Of a stretch of 64,000 nt of DNA, positions 61,738 to 64,000 are shown in pieces. Location: positions 434,001 through 498,000 of the forward strand of contig JAESUZ010004136.1 of NCBI GenBank assembly GCA_017311185.1, read 5' to 3'. A program made the position numbers and the translations under genes. Source of the stretch: Proteles cristata cristata. Lineage: Eukaryota > Chordata > Mammalia > Carnivora > Hyaenidae. Each line of letters begins with the position of its first letter. The stretch's first letter is position 1. The notes below the pieces were generated by a model. That model searched no databases. It was not told the DNA's origin and saw nothing but the letters and a program-made list of their open reading frames with translations.

Positions 61738-61960
61738 TAATTTTTTTTTTTAATGTTTTTTATTTATTTTTAGGAGAGAGAGAGAGACAGCGTGAGCAGG
61801 GGAGGGTCAGAGAGAGAGAGGAGTCACAGGCTGAAACAGGCTCCAGGCTCTGAGCTGGCAGTCAGCACAGAGCCCGACGCGGGGCTCGAACCCACGAACT
61901 GCGAGATCATGACCCAAGCGAAAGTCGGACGCTTAACCGACTAAGCCACCCAGGCGCCCC
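61738..61960 (-). mobile_element. Young CanSINE, antisense, with target duplication
   Basis: Carries the 'cccaagcgaaagtcgg' variant. Flanked by tgggttcagtttttt on both sides. It lies 250 bases past coding exon 3. Confidence 0.96.
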
Positions 61961-62519
61961 ATTGGGTTCAGTTTTTTATATTAGAAATTAGTTTTGGAAA
62001 AAATAAGCCAGTTTTTTTGTTGCTAGAGCTAAACTCTAGTGTTTTAGAGTCTTTTTTCTCCTCTCTTTTGTGTATTCCTACATAGATGATTATTTCTGGT
62101 GAATTCTTAATTTTAATACCCTGAGGAATTTTGTTGCTTGAATATAAAGAAATACTGACTTCCTGTCTTCCAAGTTTGGTGTGCTTTCCTGAGGACCCTT
62201 GTGTATTTCTCATTTATATCTCCATTTTTAGTTATTTTCCTGTGAGAAATCCGTGTTTCTTTATAGCTCAGTGCCATTCTTAAATATGTAGACGTGAATG
62301 TATTAAACTGTGCATACTGTGAAAAGTGACTGATGAAGAAACTCATAAAAGTAGAGGTTATAGCTGCTTACGCTTCCATTTTGGGCAGCCACTTCTAGAG
62401 CATTTTTGGGTAGAGTAATGATGTTAGTAAATGAAATGGAAAACGAAAATGTTTTTGTCTAGCTCTACATAAATTTATTTGCATACAAACTTAATGGTTA
62501 GACTGTGTTATAAAGTCAC

Positions 62520-63620
62520 ATTGCACAAAATTTTTAAAATGTTAGAAACCCTTTCTCCTATTCCTGTTCACCGTCTGCCTAATTTCTCAGCAACTTTCCT
62601 GCTATTGATATGATTGCTGTTATTACATCTTTGCATATTCTTCTAGGTTTTTTACTTTTGCAGATAGAAATAAATATGAATTAACAAGTATTTTCTCCTG
62701 ATTTTTAAGTCTCTTAATTTTTTCACTGAACAAATTATCTATTAATGGTATAAAGCTTTCTTTTATAGACTTTCTGATCTTCTGCTTTTATGACTAATGC
62801 TTGTATACATATCATTTTGCTTATATGCATTTATATCTGTAGGGTTATTAATTCCCAGGGGTGGAACTGTTGGGTCAAAGGGATTTTGCAGCTAATTTGA
62901 TAGGTATTCCCAAATTATTCTCCCTAGTGATTGTACCAATTTATGTTTCCAGCAACAATGAATGAAAACCTTGTTCTCCATAACTTTTGGAATCCAATAG
63001 GTGAAAATTGGTATCTCAGAGCAGTTATTTTGCATTTCTCTTACTTTGAGTAAAGCTGAGCATCTTAACATTTTTAAAAGCAATTTGTTATTTTTCTCTT
63101 TGTGGTCTGTTACTATATTTTTTCTCTTTGGTTGCTGATCATTTTCTTTTTGATTTGTTGGAGCTTTCATAGGAGTCCCTCATTTGTTAGGCTTTTGTGC
63201 TATGACTCGGACTAGGTTTCCCCAGTTGTTCAGTCTTGTTGGGCTCTTGACCAGGCAGAAGCTTCTGATTTTTATTTAGGTGAATTTGTTAATCTTGCCT
63301 TTCATGGCTTTTGTATTTTGAACCATTAGTTAGAAAGGCCTTCTGTACGCCAAAGTTAGTAAAATAATTCTTTCACATTTTCCTCTAGTATTTTTATGGT
63401 TTCTTTTTTTTTTACAGTTTAATCTTTGATACATTTGGAATGTATCCAGGTAATACAGTGTGAGGTATGGATCCAACTTTATTTTTTCCTAGATACTAAA
63501 ATGCTTCCATTTGTCCCATCACCATTATTAAACAGTCCATCTTTTCTTCACTGATTTGAAATGCCATCTTTGTTAGAGTCTAAATTTGATATGTATTTAA
63601 AAGATTTTGACTAAATTGTG
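62520..63620 (-). mobile_element. Old L1/HAL1-type sequence, antisense
   Basis: 'gtggaactgttgggtcaaag', 'atttatgtttccagcaacaa' and 'ttgatacatttggaatgtat' mirror ancient L1 or HAL1 sequence. No open frame of note. Confidence 0.65.
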
Positions 63621-63826
63621 TTCCAAAATTGATTTGTAAATTATTTCGGAACCTGGAATACATTTTCCTATAGAAATGCTAATTATATTTCTAGAATAGT
63701 TGACAAAAACGCACGGTGTACCTGATGGTACAGTACTGATAATAACTTCTGTAATATCTAATGCCCCTAATCCCCCTGCTGGAAAATATGTTACAAGTTT
63801 TAGTTTAGGTTTTCTTTTTCTGGCAG

Positions 63827-63903
63827 TTAGGATGAGGAATTTCCCAGTGCAGCTTTTAACTTTCTCAGTCTCAGCTACTGTGTATAGTTTTCAGTTGTTA
63901 AAG
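63827..63903 (+). other. Candidate cassette exon in the MLLT10 intron
   Basis: Acceptor: pyrimidine-rich tract ending TTTCTGGCAG. Donor: TTAAAG|GTAAGT. The 77-base segment is open in the frame set by coding exon 3 (VRMRNFPVQLLTF through QLLK). Its length is not a multiple of three, so including it before the expected next exon would shift the frame. It may be a pseudoexon. Confidence 0.25.
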
Positions 63904-64000
63904 GTAAGTAAATACTTAACAAGCTTAACGTAGGTTAGTAAGTGAAAAGCGGGGTTGGGGTATTAGAGGCAGAAGGAGAAGCAGATGATAAAGATACAAG

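Noticed and set aside
25021..61960. tRNA genes
   Set aside because: A-box and B-box sequences are those of the SINE heads. The copies do not fold into complete tRNAs and continue into CT-rich and A-rich tails.
61488..64000. Next MLLT10 coding exon (WAHVVCALY...)
   Set aside because: I searched by eye for this conserved segment and did not find it, so it should lie beyond the window.

Overview
This is nuclear DNA of a carnivoran mammal. It holds two recognisable protein-coding genes, SKIDA1 (minus strand, complete apart from a one-base frame break) and the 5' part of MLLT10/AF10 (plus strand, first three coding exons). It also holds about 70 copies of the tRNA-Lys-derived carnivore SINE (CanSINE), recognised by heads ending in the CGCCTGGGTGGCTCAG motif. 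The two genes in this order match the human 10p12.31 neighbourhood as I remember it. The SINE type points to Feliformia. A young SINE subfamily here differs from the domestic-cat consensus as I recall it, so a non-felid feliform is possible, but I cannot name the species.

Layout. 1-3778: downstream flank and probable 3' UTR of SKIDA1, with no other gene seen. 3779-6519: SKIDA1 coding region, with a SKI/DACH domain followed by Ala, His and Glu tracts encoded by GC-rich triplet repeats. 6520-14500: upstream flank of SKIDA1, mostly single-copy sequence with CA repeats. 14600-16500: a large CpG island, the likely distal promoter region of SKIDA1. 16500-22600: AT-rich single-copy sequence with two old L2/MIR relics and a 101-bp direct repeat. 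22800-24600: the MLLT10 CpG-island promoter, 5' UTR exon and first coding exon. 25000-64000: MLLT10 introns, packed with SINEs, antisense L1 fragments and one Tigger-like transposon. Coding exons lie at 27971-28050 and 61433-61487.

The two genes are divergently transcribed: SKIDA1 leftward and MLLT10 rightward. They share a roughly 17-kb interval between start codons that is almost free of young transposons. MLLT10 encodes a PHD-finger cofactor that works with DOT1L in chromatin regulation. SKIDA1 is a nuclear SKI/DACH-domain protein of poorly known function. Nothing in the sequence shows that the two act together.

The main points for a second look are: a one-base deficit at the first Ala tract of SKIDA1; an 11-codon upstream ORF that overlaps the MLLT10 start codon; a young SINE subfamily inserted antisense to MLLT10 in 12 of 13 cases; a U2 snRNA 5'-end fragment with an A-tail on the antisense side; and an open 77-nt candidate exon near the right edge. 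I did not find a wholly new biological system. This is an ordinary mammalian locus with some unusual details.
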